Assembly: GCA_009695065.1 (NCBI GenBank)
Contig: SIBR01000001.1
Span: 165,445-229,444 of the forward strand
Reading direction: 5' to 3'
Source of the DNA: Opitutus sp.
Lineage (GTDB): Bacteria > Verrucomicrobiota > Verrucomicrobiae > Opitutales > Opitutaceae
Length of the DNA: 64,000 nucleotides
A program made the translations under genes and the position numbers. Shown piece by piece: positions 15,948 to 25,798 of this stretch. How positions within the stretch are numbered: position 1 is the first letter of the stretch; each line of letters starts with the position of its first letter. Under the pieces are notes generated by a model that made no database searches, was not told where the DNA came from, and saw only the letters and a program-made list of their open reading frames with translations.

Positions 15948-16739
15948 GTGTCGCGCCCCTTTCCCACCATTTTTCTTCCCGCCCTGATCGGCACACTCGT
16001 CCTGGCGGGCTGGTACGGCATTCACTTCCTGCTCGCCGAGGAGATGCGGTTTCTACTGCCGAAGCCCGGCCAGGTGATCGCCGCGCTGCGGGCCAACGGG
16101 GATTCCCTCGCCCACGCCGCGCTCAACACGGCACAGGGTGCATTGCTCGGTTTTGTCGCTTCGGTGGCCCTGAGCATCGTCCTAGCCCTGATCCTCTCGC
16201 TCTCGCCGCTCATTCGCGCGAGCCTCTACCCCTATTTGATGATCCTGCAGATGACACCGGTCATTGTCATCGCACCCATCCTCGTACTCTGGGTCGGAGC
16301 CGGAATTCGCAGCGTCACTTTCATCACCTTTCTGATCTGTTTTTTCCCCTTGGTCGTAAATACCACCCAGGGCCTCGTCTCGACGGACCGCCATCTCGTC
16401 GAACTCTTCCGCATGTGGCGGGTGAGTCGCTGGCAGCAACTGCGGCACCTCCGTGCACCGGCCGCCCTGCCCTATTTTTTCACCGGGCTGCGCATCGCCG
16501 CGACGCTGGCCCCGATCGGGGCGCTGGTCGGGGACTACGCGGCCGGCTCCTCCGCCGGCGACGGTGGCGGCCTCGGATTCCAAGCCATCATCTATTCCAG
16601 CCAGGCCAAATACGCGGCGCTCTTTGCCACCGCCGCCATCACGTGCATCTTGGGATTCGTCTTCACCGCCGCCGTGCTCGCCCTGAGCTGGCTGGCATTG
16701 CATCAATGGCACGACTCCTACGAACGACCCGACCGATGA
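15948..16739 (+). CDS. ABC importer permease, SsuC/ThiX type
   Basis: A 263-residue permease with about six transmembrane segments. The inner-membrane loop that docks the ATPase is visible as LVELFRMWRVSRWQQLRHLRAP, followed by ALPYFFTGLRIAATLAPIGALVGDY. The GTG at 15948-15950 is chosen: it lies 7 bases past the ATPase stop and gives a natural N-terminal helix, whereas an earlier start would overlap the ATPase gene by over 100 bases. The stop overlaps the binding-protein gene by ATGA. Confidence 0.88.
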   Translation: MSRPFPTIFLPALIGTLVLAGWYGIHFLLAEEMRFLLPKPGQVIAALRANGDSLAHAALNTAQGALLGFVASVALSIVLALILSLSPLIRASLYPYLMILQMTPVIVIAPILVLWVGAGIRSVTFITFLICFFPLVVNTTQGLVSTDRHLVELFRMWRVSRWQQLRHLRAPAALPYFFTGLRIAATLAPIGALVGDYAAGSSAGDGGGLGFQAIIYSSQAKYAALFATAAITCILGFVFTAAVLALSWLALHQWHDSYERPDR

Positions 16740-17704
16740 ACCCCCTTCGCTGCTTCACTTCCTTCATCCTGGCGTTTTCCGGGGCGGCCGCCGCCGCCGA
16801 ACGGCCACCGACCAGAATCACCGTGCAGCTCGACTGGGTGGCGGAGCCGGAGCACGGCGGATTCTATCAGGCGCAGGCGCGCGGTTTCTTTCGTGAGGCC
16901 GGACTCGACGTCGTGCTCGTTCCCGGCGGGCCCAACGCCTTCGTGATGCCCAGTGTCGCGACCGGCAAGGCCGACATCGGCCAGGCCGACAGCACCAACA
17001 CGCTGCTCCAGCAGGCGGAGAGCCTGCCCGTTGTTCAGTTTGCCGCAGTTTTTCAGGACGATCCCTCCGGCATTCTCGTGCATGCCGACAGCCCGGTGCG
17101 CAAATTCGAAGACCTGCAGGGCAAAACCGTCATTGCCCGCCCCGAATGGGCCTTCCTCAAGTTCCTCCAGAAAAAATACGGCCTCACGGTGAACATCGTG
17201 CCGCAGAACTTTTCGGTTGCCGCATTCATGGGTAACAAGGAGGCCCTCCAGCAGGGTTACTTCATCGCCGAGCCCTACCACATCACGCAGGCCGGGGGAA
17301 AATCTCCGCGCTTCCTTTCCACCTGGGATGCGGGCTTCCGCGCCTATGCCGTCCTCGTGACCAATCGGAAATTCGCCCGCGAGCACCCGGCCGAGCTGCG
17401 CGCATTTGTCCGCGCCTATGTCCGCGGCTGGCGTGACTACCTCGAAGGCGATCCGACGCCGGCGCACACCGCCCTGAAGCGGGCCAATCCGACGAACACC
17501 GACGAATTCATGATGTTTTCCCGGCAGATGATCCTGAACGAGAAACTCGTGACGGGGCGTGATCCCGACGGCGGGGCGGCCAAAATTGGCCGGCTCGATC
17601 CCGCGCGCTATGCCACCCAGATCGCCCAGCTTGAGGACCTCGGAATCCTGCCGCGCGGGAAAATCACGACCGCACAGGCGGTGACCACCGCGTTCCTCCC
17701 TTGA
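16736..17704 (+). CDS. Substrate-binding protein, NMT1/THI5-like family
   Basis: A 322-residue periplasmic binding protein with a signal peptide (residues 1-21, ending GAAAAA). ITVQLDWVAEPEHGGFYQAQARGFF opens the mature protein and is the classic NMT1/THI5-like start; DIGQADSTNTLLQQ and ATGKADIG are further family blocks. Members bind pyrimidine precursors of thiamine (ThiY), riboflavin or other small molecules. No TPP riboswitch is visible upstream of the operon at 15108-15169, which weakens a thiamine assignment. Overlaps the permease by 4 bases. Confidence 0.82.
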   Translation: MNPLRCFTSFILAFSGAAAAAERPPTRITVQLDWVAEPEHGGFYQAQARGFFREAGLDVVLVPGGPNAFVMPSVATGKADIGQADSTNTLLQQAESLPVVQFAAVFQDDPSGILVHADSPVRKFEDLQGKTVIARPEWAFLKFLQKKYGLTVNIVPQNFSVAAFMGNKEALQQGYFIAEPYHITQAGGKSPRFLSTWDAGFRAYAVLVTNRKFAREHPAELRAFVRAYVRGWRDYLEGDPTPAHTALKRANPTNTDEFMMFSRQMILNEKLVTGRDPDGGAAKIGRLDPARYATQIAQLEDLGILPRGKITTAQAVTTAFLP

Positions 17705-17715
17705 GGTAACACGGT

Positions 17716-18369
17716 CTAAATTCTGACGATCACATCGTCCGGCCTGAACCGGACTTTCTTCATCGCCGCATAACGATCATCCGGCATGCGATACCCGGCG
17801 GCACAGCCCACCACGCTGGCATAGTCGGTGCCGAGCAAGCCGAGGATGTCATCGAACTTCTCCGGCTCGAAACCCTCCATTGGACAGGTGTCGATCCCGA
17901 GCAAGGCCGCGGCGGTCATGAACTGCCCGAGGGCAATGTAGATTTGATGGGTCTGCCAGGTGTCGAGCCGGCCTTCGCCCCGGGCCTTGTCCAGATTGCG
18001 CAGCGTCATGGCGCGAAACTTATCCAGCGAATCCGTCGTGACGCCGCGCACCTCGGCCATCCGGGCAATATGCCGGTCGACATGATCGGCGCCCAGGTCC
18101 TTGCGCACCGCGAATACGACAAAATGGGAACAATCGGCGGGCTGCAACTGATGCCAGGCCGCGGCGGCCAGCCGGGTCTTGATGGCCGCATCGGTGACGA
18201 CGACGAATTTCCACGGCTGCAATCCGATCGAGGACGGCGCGAGCACGAGCGCCTGTTCCAGCGCCTGCCATTCGGCAGCGGGAATCTTCCGCGCCACATC
18301 GAACTTGCGCGTGGCGTAGCGCCAGTTCAACACGTCGATCAATTGCGCCGGCGGAATGGCTTTAGGCAT
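17716..18369 (-). CDS. NAD(P)H nitroreductase, NfsB-like
   Basis: A 217-residue FMN enzyme of the nitroreductase family. WRYATRKFDVARKIP near residue 15 is the FMN-phosphate-binding RRSxRxF-like block; APSSIGLQPWKFVVV is the second; GIDTCPMEGFEPEKFDDILGL and the C-terminal GCAAGYR complete the pattern. Members reduce nitroaromatics or quinones with NAD(P)H. The ATG at 18367-18369 is favoured; an alternative start 13 codons upstream would overlap the old yellow enzyme stop. It lies 22 bases downstream of that gene and may be co-transcribed. Confidence 0.87.
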   Translation of the reverse strand: MPKAIPPAQLIDVLNWRYATRKFDVARKIPAAEWQALEQALVLAPSSIGLQPWKFVVVTDAAIKTRLAAAAWHQLQPADCSHFVVFAVRKDLGADHVDRHIARMAEVRGVTTDSLDKFRAMTLRNLDKARGEGRLDTWQTHQIYIALGQFMTAAALLGIDTCPMEGFEPEKFDDILGLLGTDYASVVGCAAGYRMPDDRYAAMKKVRFRPDDVIVRI

Positions 18370-18391
18370 GGGGCTCGGAAAAAATTCTGTC

Positions 18392-19561
<1,170 letters not shown>

Positions 19562-19849
19562 TCACTCCACTCGCGCACTAAATTCCGGGTTTCGCTTGAT
19601 GAACAGCGCGACGTAAGAGCACAGCGGCACGACCGCACGCTTTTCCGCGCGGGCGTACTCCAGGCCGGCCCGCACCAGCTTTTCCGCAATCCCCCGGCCC
19701 CGCAGTTCCGGCGGGACGAAGGTGTGCGTGAAGACCATGCGACCTTCCGGCAACTCGTATTCGGCGACGGCGAGATCGCCAGCGGACTCAACTTCGAAGC
19801 GATGCTCCGGCACGTTGTGCCGCACGAGGATCGATTCCGCGGTGCTCAT
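19562..19849 (-). CDS. Small GNAT-family N-acetyltransferase (YidJ/Yjdj-like)
   Basis: A 95-residue single-domain protein. VESAGDLAVAEYELPEGRMVFTHTFV followed by PPELRGRGIAEKLVRAGLEYAR contains the acetyl-CoA pyrophosphate-binding R/QxxGxG/A pattern. C-terminal VVPLCSYVALFIKRNPEF is typical of the very short GNAT group (COG2388). The substrate is unknown. Its ATG (19847-19849) overlaps the stop of the upstream SBF transporter gene, so they are co-transcribed. Confidence 0.85.
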   Translation of the reverse strand: MSTAESILVRHNVPEHRFEVESAGDLAVAEYELPEGRMVFTHTFVPPELRGRGIAEKLVRAGLEYARAEKRAVVPLCSYVALFIKRNPEFSARVE

Positions 19850-20826
19850 GGCGCGACGGCCTCGTCTCCCGGCCGGCCCCAGCGTTGGGCCAGGACGCCG
19901 CACACCACCAGTTGCAGCGGATGGTAGATCATGATCGGGAGGAGAATCAGCCCGATCCCCGGATGGGTTGCAAAAATCAATTTTGCCATCGGCACGCCCG
20001 AGGCGAGGGTCTTCTTCGAACCGCAAAAAATCGCCGCGATCCGATCTTCACGACTGAAGCCAAAAGCGCGCGCCGCCGCACCCGTCGCGAGGAGCAACAC
20101 CACAAACAGCGCCGCGCACACCACTGTGATCAGCACGAGCTGTCCGCTGCCGCGCCCGGTCCAGATGCCGTCTTTGAACGAATCGCAAAACGAGGTGTAA
20201 ACGAGCAGGATGATGATCAGGCGGTCCACGATGCCGATGGCGGACTTCCGTTTTCGCATCCATTCGCCGAGCCAGGGCCGCAGCAACTGACCGACCGCCA
20301 GCGGCAGCACCAACCAGCGCACGAGATCGAGCACGACCGGCCCGATCGGCTGCGCCTGGCCCGTCGTCCGCATCACCGCGGCCACCCACAAGGGTGTCAG
20401 CACCACTCCGGCGAGACTCGAGAGCGTCGCATTGAAAACCGCGCCGGCTACATTGCCGCGCGCCACCGCCGTCATCGTCACGGAGGAGGAGACGGTCGAG
20501 GGCAGCGCGCAGAGGAAAAACAAGCCCAGCTGCAGTTCGGGGGCGATGTGACTGCCGAGCGCGGCATTGATCGCCAACCCCAGCAGCGGGAAAATCAGGT
20601 AGGTGCACGACTGCACGAACATGTGCAGCCGCCAGTTCATCGCGCCGTCGCGCAGGGTCTGGAACGAGAGGGCGACGCCGTGAAGAAAAAAGATGAGCGC
20701 CACGCCCGCCTTGGTCAGCAATCCCGGATGCATCCAGCCCCCGGCCGCCCCCGGCCCCGGGACAATCCACGCGAGAAACGTGGCGAACATCATGCCAATG
20801 AGGAACCAGTCGGGCTTAAATTTCAT
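19846..20826 (-). CDS. Bile acid:sodium symporter-like membrane protein (SBF-like)
   Basis: A 326-residue integral membrane protein with about ten hydrophobic segments. LPSTVSSSVTMTAVARGNVAGAVFNATLSSLAGV is the characteristic crossover region of the SBF-like (YfeH/DUF4137) group, with the matching second element CGSKKTLASGVPMAKLIF near the C-terminus. Members are sodium-coupled carriers of organic anions, but the substrate for this subgroup is not known. It follows murJ's neighbourhood on the same strand and overlaps the GNAT gene by ATGA. Confidence 0.87.
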   Translation of the reverse strand: MKFKPDWFLIGMMFATFLAWIVPGPGAAGGWMHPGLLTKAGVALIFFLHGVALSFQTLRDGAMNWRLHMFVQSCTYLIFPLLGLAINAALGSHIAPELQLGLFFLCALPSTVSSSVTMTAVARGNVAGAVFNATLSSLAGVVLTPLWVAAVMRTTGQAQPIGPVVLDLVRWLVLPLAVGQLLRPWLGEWMRKRKSAIGIVDRLIIILLVYTSFCDSFKDGIWTGRGSGQLVLITVVCAALFVVLLLATGAAARAFGFSREDRIAAIFCGSKKTLASGVPMAKLIFATHPGIGLILLPIMIYHPLQLVVCGVLAQRWGRPGDEAVAP

Positions 20827-20842
20827 GACGACACCACGGAAA

Positions 20843-22405
20843 TCATGCGTCAGCCAGTTTCGCCCGGAATTTTTTCACCAGGATTGCGAGTTCATCGCGC
20901 CCCTCGATCCGCAGCGCCCATAAAACCGCCGCGTAGACGGCGATCCCGAGCGGAATCAGACCGAAGATCGCAACCGCATCGGCGATACGGAGACCCGGCC
21001 ACCCGTGGCGCAGCCCCTGCCAGCCGCCGCCAACCACGCCCGCCATCACCGCGGTCGCCACCACGACCTTGCCCAGGCTGCGCCACAATTCGCCGAAGGC
21101 CAGGCCGGGCAGGCGCTGCGCCACCGCGCGCTGCAGCATCCAGGTCTGCACGACGATCGCCGTGGTGCTGGCCAGAACGATGCCGAAGGCCCCGAGCGGC
21201 TTCAGCAGGAGCAGGCTCAGACCCAGATTCACGACGAAGCTCACGGCGGCCATTTTTACGGGGGTAGTCGTGTCTTTCACCGCAAAGAACGCGCGCGTCG
21301 TCAGGCTCGTCACGGAAAAGAATGGCATCCCCACGGCAAACAACGCCAGCAGGGGCGCCATCAACCGGGTATCGGCCGCGCTGAACCTCCCGTGCTGAAA
21401 CAGCAGGCGCACGATCGGTTCGCTCAGCAGGGCCAGCCCGATCGCCGCCGGCACGTTGATGACGAGGATCAAACGCAATCCCTTCCGAAAATCCTCCGCC
21501 ATGCCCACAAAATTGCGTTGGGCCGCATGCCGCGCGATCAGCGGATAGACGACGGTCGAGACCGCGATGGCAAAGACACCGATCGGCAATTCCATCAGCC
21601 GGTTCGCATAGAAAAGGACCGTCGCGGCGGACTCGCCCGCCGACAGCGCGAACAGTCGCGAGACATAAATGTTGATCTGGTAAATGGCGGTGCCGAAAAG
21701 CCCCGGCACCATCAGGAGGGCTATTTCCCGCACGCGGGGCGAAAGCTGCAGGTCGAAACGCGGCTGCCAGCCCTCGCGCATTAGCACGGCCGCCGGCACC
21801 GCCATCTGCAAAAATCCGCCGGCGAGCACGCCCGCGCACAGCCAGTGCATCCGCCCGAGGTCGGTGGCGGCAAAATTAAGCCCCGCGCCGCCCAGCGACA
21901 CGATCATCGTCAAATTAAGCCAGATCGGTGATAACGCGGGCTCGACGAATCGGCCGAGCACGTTGAGGGTTGCGCTGAAAACCGCCGCGATGCAGACGAA
22001 GGCGAGGTAGGGAAAAAGAATCACGCTAAGATCCGCCATCAGGTACCAGGCCGGATCGTGAGCCGGCACCAGCCGCGACTGGCTGAACACGGCCATCGCC
22101 AGAAGCACGAGCCCGCCCGTCACCATCGCGAGCCAGCTCGCCACCTTGCTCAGCAGCGCGAAAGCCCCGCTCCGGTCCCGCTCGTGCAGTTCGTCCTGCA
22201 ACAGCGGGATGAAAGCCGCTGTCAGCGTGCCCTCCCCCAGCAAACGGCGGAAAAGATTCGGCAGGCTGAACGCCGTGACGAACGCGTCGTTGAGCAGACT
22301 CGCGCCAAAAATCGCCGCGCTCAGCAAATCCCGGGCAAGCCCCAGGAAGCGTGACACGACGGTCAGCAGCGAAATCACGCCAATGTTCTTCAGCTTCTTC
22401 GACAC
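20843..22405 (-). CDS. murJ: Lipid II flippase MurJ
   Basis: A 520-residue MATE-like membrane protein with about 14 hydrophobic segments that flips the peptidoglycan precursor lipid II to the periplasm. The N-terminal SRFLGLARDLLSAAIFGAS and NDAFVTAFSLPNLFRRLLGEGTLTAAFIP are the MurJ signatures, including the charged residues needed for transport. The start is taken as GTG at 22403-22405 (VSKKLKNIG); no ATG lies in a sensible place, and the frame further upstream is not conserved. Stand-alone in a minus-strand run. Confidence 0.92.
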   Translation of the reverse strand: MSKKLKNIGVISLLTVVSRFLGLARDLLSAAIFGASLLNDAFVTAFSLPNLFRRLLGEGTLTAAFIPLLQDELHERDRSGAFALLSKVASWLAMVTGGLVLLAMAVFSQSRLVPAHDPAWYLMADLSVILFPYLAFVCIAAVFSATLNVLGRFVEPALSPIWLNLTMIVSLGGAGLNFAATDLGRMHWLCAGVLAGGFLQMAVPAAVLMREGWQPRFDLQLSPRVREIALLMVPGLFGTAIYQINIYVSRLFALSAGESAATVLFYANRLMELPIGVFAIAVSTVVYPLIARHAAQRNFVGMAEDFRKGLRLILVINVPAAIGLALLSEPIVRLLFQHGRFSAADTRLMAPLLALFAVGMPFFSVTSLTTRAFFAVKDTTTPVKMAAVSFVVNLGLSLLLLKPLGAFGIVLASTTAIVVQTWMLQRAVAQRLPGLAFGELWRSLGKVVVATAVMAGVVGGGWQGLRHGWPGLRIADAVAIFGLIPLGIAVYAAVLWALRIEGRDELAILVKKFRAKLADA

Positions 22406-22494
22406 GATGAAAGTGTGCGGGGCGGCTCCGCGCGCCGGCAAGCCCGTTGGTGGCGCCGCATGGCCGGATGTGCAGCGGAGTCCGATGCAGGCAT

Positions 22495-23718
22495 CTAAAA
22501 TCCGGAGTCGTCCGGAATCGGGGTCCCCAGGGTCTGCTCGAGCGTGTCCAGCGCGGTGTTGGCCGCCGCCTCGAGCGCCCCCGCCTCGCGCCAATCGCCC
22601 TCGAACCTTCCGCACGCCCTGGCCTGCGCCGCGCCGTCCGCCGTTCGCGCCGCGAAAGCCTCGCCGAGCGAAAGGCCTGCATTCCGATAAAACGGATGCA
22701 ATGCCGGCAACAGCCGGTTCAACTCCAGCGAGCGCCGCTCCACTTCCGCCCGCACAAAGGGCTGGCGACCGTGCGCCAAGACGGCCGCCAGCGAAAGCAC
22801 TTCGTCCCCACCCGTCGGCGCGACGACAAAGCGACCCAACCGCTGCAGGGCTTCCCGCGAATCCTCCGCTTCGAAAGTCGGCAGGCTGCGCCCGCGCCGG
22901 AGGTGGTGCCAGCCCGTCTGCCACCAGAGTTCGCGCTCGCGAGCGTCGCGAAACCGCCCCGGATAACTGGCCGCCAGCGCCGCCCCCGGCTCGTCACCCC
23001 GGAGCAGCTTCTTCAAAAACGCGGGCCACTCGCCGCCGCCCGACTCCTGCTGGAAAAAAGTCAGCAGCCAGAGCGCGCCCGCGCGGTGTTCCGCCGGCTC
23101 CGCCTCCCCCCGTCTCCCTTGGAAAAGCCGGGCGCTGGACGGTGGGGAATGTTTTGCGGACGCCTGCTTCAGCGCGTCGAGCTGCGCAGGATCGGCCCGT
23201 GTGCGCCACCAGCCGAGCGCCGCCTGTTCCAGCCAGAACGGCACGACCAGATCATCCCGCGGGCCGTGATGGGCGACGGCCAGCCGCGTCAGCAATCCCT
23301 GCACGATCGCTCTTCGCAAAACGGGGTCGGGCAGCGAATCTTCCCAGCGCACGCGCACCGAAACGACCCCGCCGGGCTCGACCATGACGCGAAAAAATCC
23401 CGTCCCATTCCACTCGGCGGCGGGCACGAGACGGACGAGAACGGGCGAGGAAAAGCGCTCCGGCAGACCGAAAGGCACCGTCAGCCACCTCCACGCCGCA
23501 TCGGCGGCGGCCGTCGCCGACCGCGCGGCCGACGAATCGATGGCCGCGACTTCGAATCGTCCCGGCCCACTTTGAAAAATCACGGGCGTGGGCGAAATTC
23601 CCCGGACGACCGCACCGGTGAATAAAAATCCCAACCAAAGCCACCGGCCGGCTTCCCGGCGGCCGAACCGGCGCGGCACCGCGCCATGACGAACTGCCGC
23701 TGCCAGCACCCGGATCAC
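22495..23718 (-). CDS. Hypothetical protein, possibly exported
   Basis: A 407-residue protein I do not recognise. It has a hydrophobic stretch near the N-terminus (GRWLWLGFLFTGAVVRGIS, about residues 24-42) that could be a signal or anchor. The rest is Arg/Ala/Trp-rich with no clear motif; LRRAIVQGLLTRLAVAHHGP and VPFWLEQAALGWWRT resemble the exposed helical part of peptidase_MA-like proteins, but no HExxH is present. It overlaps the upstream membrane-anchored gene by ATGA, so the two are translationally coupled. Confidence 0.65.
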   Translation of the reverse strand: MIRVLAAAVRHGAVPRRFGRREAGRWLWLGFLFTGAVVRGISPTPVIFQSGPGRFEVAAIDSSAARSATAAADAAWRWLTVPFGLPERFSSPVLVRLVPAAEWNGTGFFRVMVEPGGVVSVRVRWEDSLPDPVLRRAIVQGLLTRLAVAHHGPRDDLVVPFWLEQAALGWWRTRADPAQLDALKQASAKHSPPSSARLFQGRRGEAEPAEHRAGALWLLTFFQQESGGGEWPAFLKKLLRGDEPGAALAASYPGRFRDARERELWWQTGWHHLRRGRSLPTFEAEDSREALQRLGRFVVAPTGGDEVLSLAAVLAHGRQPFVRAEVERRSLELNRLLPALHPFYRNAGLSLGEAFAARTADGAAQARACGRFEGDWREAGALEAAANTALDTLEQTLGTPIPDDSGF

Positions 23719-24410
23719 TGCATCGCCACTTTAACCGTATTTTTCTCGATCGTTACATTCGTCGCTTTTTTCCAAGCGGTCGCGATGTCCTCGGGGATGG
23801 CTTGAGCGCCGAAGATTTTGCTCCCGACAAGACCGGCGAGGAACGGCAGCCGCTGGACGGGACAGGATCCAAGATAAAGCTGCGACGGTTCAAAAACGAA
23901 ACCCTCCCCCTTCTTCACAAAACCGCCCCGGGCCTGCACGATCACCTTCTGGCCGATCGCATTGATCGTAACTGGAATCCCGATCTGCATCTCTCCGTCA
24001 CGAATGCGAAAATTCGGCGTGCCCGCGGTGATGATATCGTCCGTGCGGGCCGGCGGAGGCGCCGCTTTTTCTTCTTTTTTTGCCCCTGGCTTCGGAGCCG
24101 CGGGAGCGGGTGCGGCGCCGACCAGCGTGTTAAGCTCGTCTTCGTTGGCTTCGACGGATTGCCCGTCGACCAAGGCCTTCCGCTTGGCCAGCGCCTGCCG
24201 CGCTTTTGCGCCGTCGCGCGAGCCTTCGATGTAGTAAACCGCCTTCGCGTCACGATCCGCCTCCTTCGGCAGCTCCTTGACCTGGGCGATCGGCTTGATG
24301 ACCAGCAGGGCGGCACCCAGCACCACCCCCAGCACCAGGCTGAGAGCGGCCCCGAGGATGACTTCAGCCCAGCTCGGGCCGTGAACCGCACGATCGATTT
24401 TTTTGCTCAT
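23715..24410 (-). CDS. Membrane-anchored hypothetical protein
   Basis: A 231-residue protein with one N-terminal transmembrane helix (about residues 15-39, EVILGAALSLVLGVVLGAAL). A charged coil-like region follows, then an Ala/Pro/Lys linker (about 98-122, APAPAAPKPGAKKEEKAAPP), and a C-terminal beta-rich domain from about residue 125. No known family recognised. Overlaps the following gene by ATGA and lies 8 bases downstream of fmdB, so the three appear to form one operon. Confidence 0.72.
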   Translation of the reverse strand: MSKKIDRAVHGPSWAEVILGAALSLVLGVVLGAALLVIKPIAQVKELPKEADRDAKAVYYIEGSRDGAKARQALAKRKALVDGQSVEANEDELNTLVGAAPAPAAPKPGAKKEEKAAPPPARTDDIITAGTPNFRIRDGEMQIGIPVTINAIGQKVIVQARGGFVKKGEGFVFEPSQLYLGSCPVQRLPFLAGLVGSKIFGAQAIPEDIATAWKKATNVTIEKNTVKVAMQ

Positions 24411-24418
24411 GGGGGAAA

Positions 24419-24721
24419 TTACTTCTTGGCGGACGCGGAGGACGCCTTGGATTCACCGCCGCCCGCCGGCTTCGCGGCGGCGGGCGGCGATTCCGCCGGC
24501 TTGGACTCGCCGCCACTGTCCTTTTTCCCGCCGCTCTTGTTCTTGTAGTCGGTGATGTAGAACCCGGTGCCCTTGAAAATCAGGCCCGCGCCGCCACCGA
24601 CCAGGCGTTTCAGGCCGGCCTTCTTGCATTTCGGGCACTTTTTGAGCGGTTCGTCGCGCATCGACTGGAACTGCTCGAATTCATAACCGCATTTTTGGCA
24701 GGCATACTCGTAGGTCGGCAT
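24419..24721 (-). CDS. FmdB-family zinc ribbon protein
   Basis: A 100-residue protein. The N-terminal zinc ribbon MPTYEYACQKCGYEFEQFQ with a second CPKCKKAG pair gives the CxxC...CxxC site of the FmdB/CxxC-SSSS regulatory-protein family. A glycine-rich segment (VGGGAGLIFKGTGFYITDY) follows, then a low-complexity Ser/Lys/Ala/Pro tail. The family is widespread, and its role is unclear despite the name. The ATG at 24719-24721 is the natural start. First gene of a three-gene minus-strand run. Confidence 0.9.
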   Translation of the reverse strand: MPTYEYACQKCGYEFEQFQSMRDEPLKKCPKCKKAGLKRLVGGGAGLIFKGTGFYITDYKNKSGGKKDSGGESKPAESPPAAAKPAGGGESKASSASAKK

Positions 24722-24905
24722 ATCAGGATCGCCCACGGTTATGGGTGACGCGGCGCGGGTTGGCGAGTTTGTAGTTCCACCCCCGGGTTGATGAACCGTC
24801 ATCCATCCACGGGAGGAACGAGCGCAGCGGAAACCACGACCCGGAGCTGGCGCGCCGCACGCCCGGGATTGCGCCAAGTAATCTTTTCGTCCACGCAAGA
24901 GGCCG

Positions 24906-25790
24906 ATGGATTTTTCCAGCGAATTCAGCCGCCACGTCGCCCGGGTCGAAAACGGGATGAACCTGCACGTCCCTCCGGCCGCGGAACGCCCCGCCCGGCT
25001 GCACACCGCCATGCGTTACAGTCTCGAGGCGGGAGGCAAACGGCTGCGACCGGTGCTGGTGCTTGCCGCCGCCGAGTTCTGCGGCGTCACGGACGACGCG
25101 GCGGTACCCGCCGCCGTCGCGCTCGAATGCGTCCACACCTATTCGCTCATCCACGACGATCTGCCGTGCATGGACAACGACGATCTCCGGCGCGGCCGGC
25201 CCACCGCCCACAAGGCCTTCGACGAGGCGACGGCGCTCCTCGCCGGCGATGCGTTGCTCACCCAGGCGTTTGCCCTCCTCGCCACCAGCTACACGGACCG
25301 CCCCGCGCTTGCCACCGCGCTCGTCCGCGAACTCGCCGACACGGCGGGCAGCCGCCGCTTAATCGGCGGCCAGATGGAGGATTTGCTGGCCGAGAAAAAA
25401 GCCGACGCCACGGCGGCCGAACTGGAATTCATCCATCTCAACAAGACGGCCGCCATGATCGAGACTTCCCTGGTCATGGGCGGACTGATCGGCGGGGCGG
25501 ACGATGTCGCCATCGCCACGCTCCGCCGGGCCGGGCGGCACCTCGGCCTCGCGTTTCAAATCATCGACGACGTCCTTGATGCCACCGCCGATTCCGCGAC
25601 ACTCGGCAAGACTCCGGGGAAAGATGCCCGGGCGGGAAAAACCACCTATGTCGGGCTCCGCGGTCTCGACCCCTCACGACAGATCGCACGCGATCACACC
25701 GAGGCGGCCATCGCCGTTTTCAACTCGCTCGCCGGCGATACCCGTTTCCTCCGGGCGTTGGTCGAATCGATGGCGACTCGACTGCGGTAG
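24906..25790 (+). CDS. ispA: Farnesyl/geranyl diphosphate synthase (short-chain polyprenyl synthase)
   Basis: A 294-residue trans-prenyltransferase that condenses isopentenyl diphosphate with allylic diphosphates. First Asp-rich motif DDLPCMDNDD (residues 84-93) and second motif DDVLD (220-224), with GGKRLRP near residue 44. The two residues between the first aspartates and the length match bacterial farnesyl diphosphate synthases (IspA). Its product feeds undecaprenol, quinones and hopanoids/carotenoids. Convergent with cimA, with 8 bases between the stop codons. Confidence 0.93.
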   Translation: MDFSSEFSRHVARVENGMNLHVPPAAERPARLHTAMRYSLEAGGKRLRPVLVLAAAEFCGVTDDAAVPAAVALECVHTYSLIHDDLPCMDNDDLRRGRPTAHKAFDEATALLAGDALLTQAFALLATSYTDRPALATALVRELADTAGSRRLIGGQMEDLLAEKKADATAAELEFIHLNKTAAMIETSLVMGGLIGGADDVAIATLRRAGRHLGLAFQIIDDVLDATADSATLGKTPGKDARAGKTTYVGLRGLDPSRQIARDHTEAAIAVFNSLAGDTRFLRALVESMATRLR

Positions 25791-25798
25791 CCGCCAGT

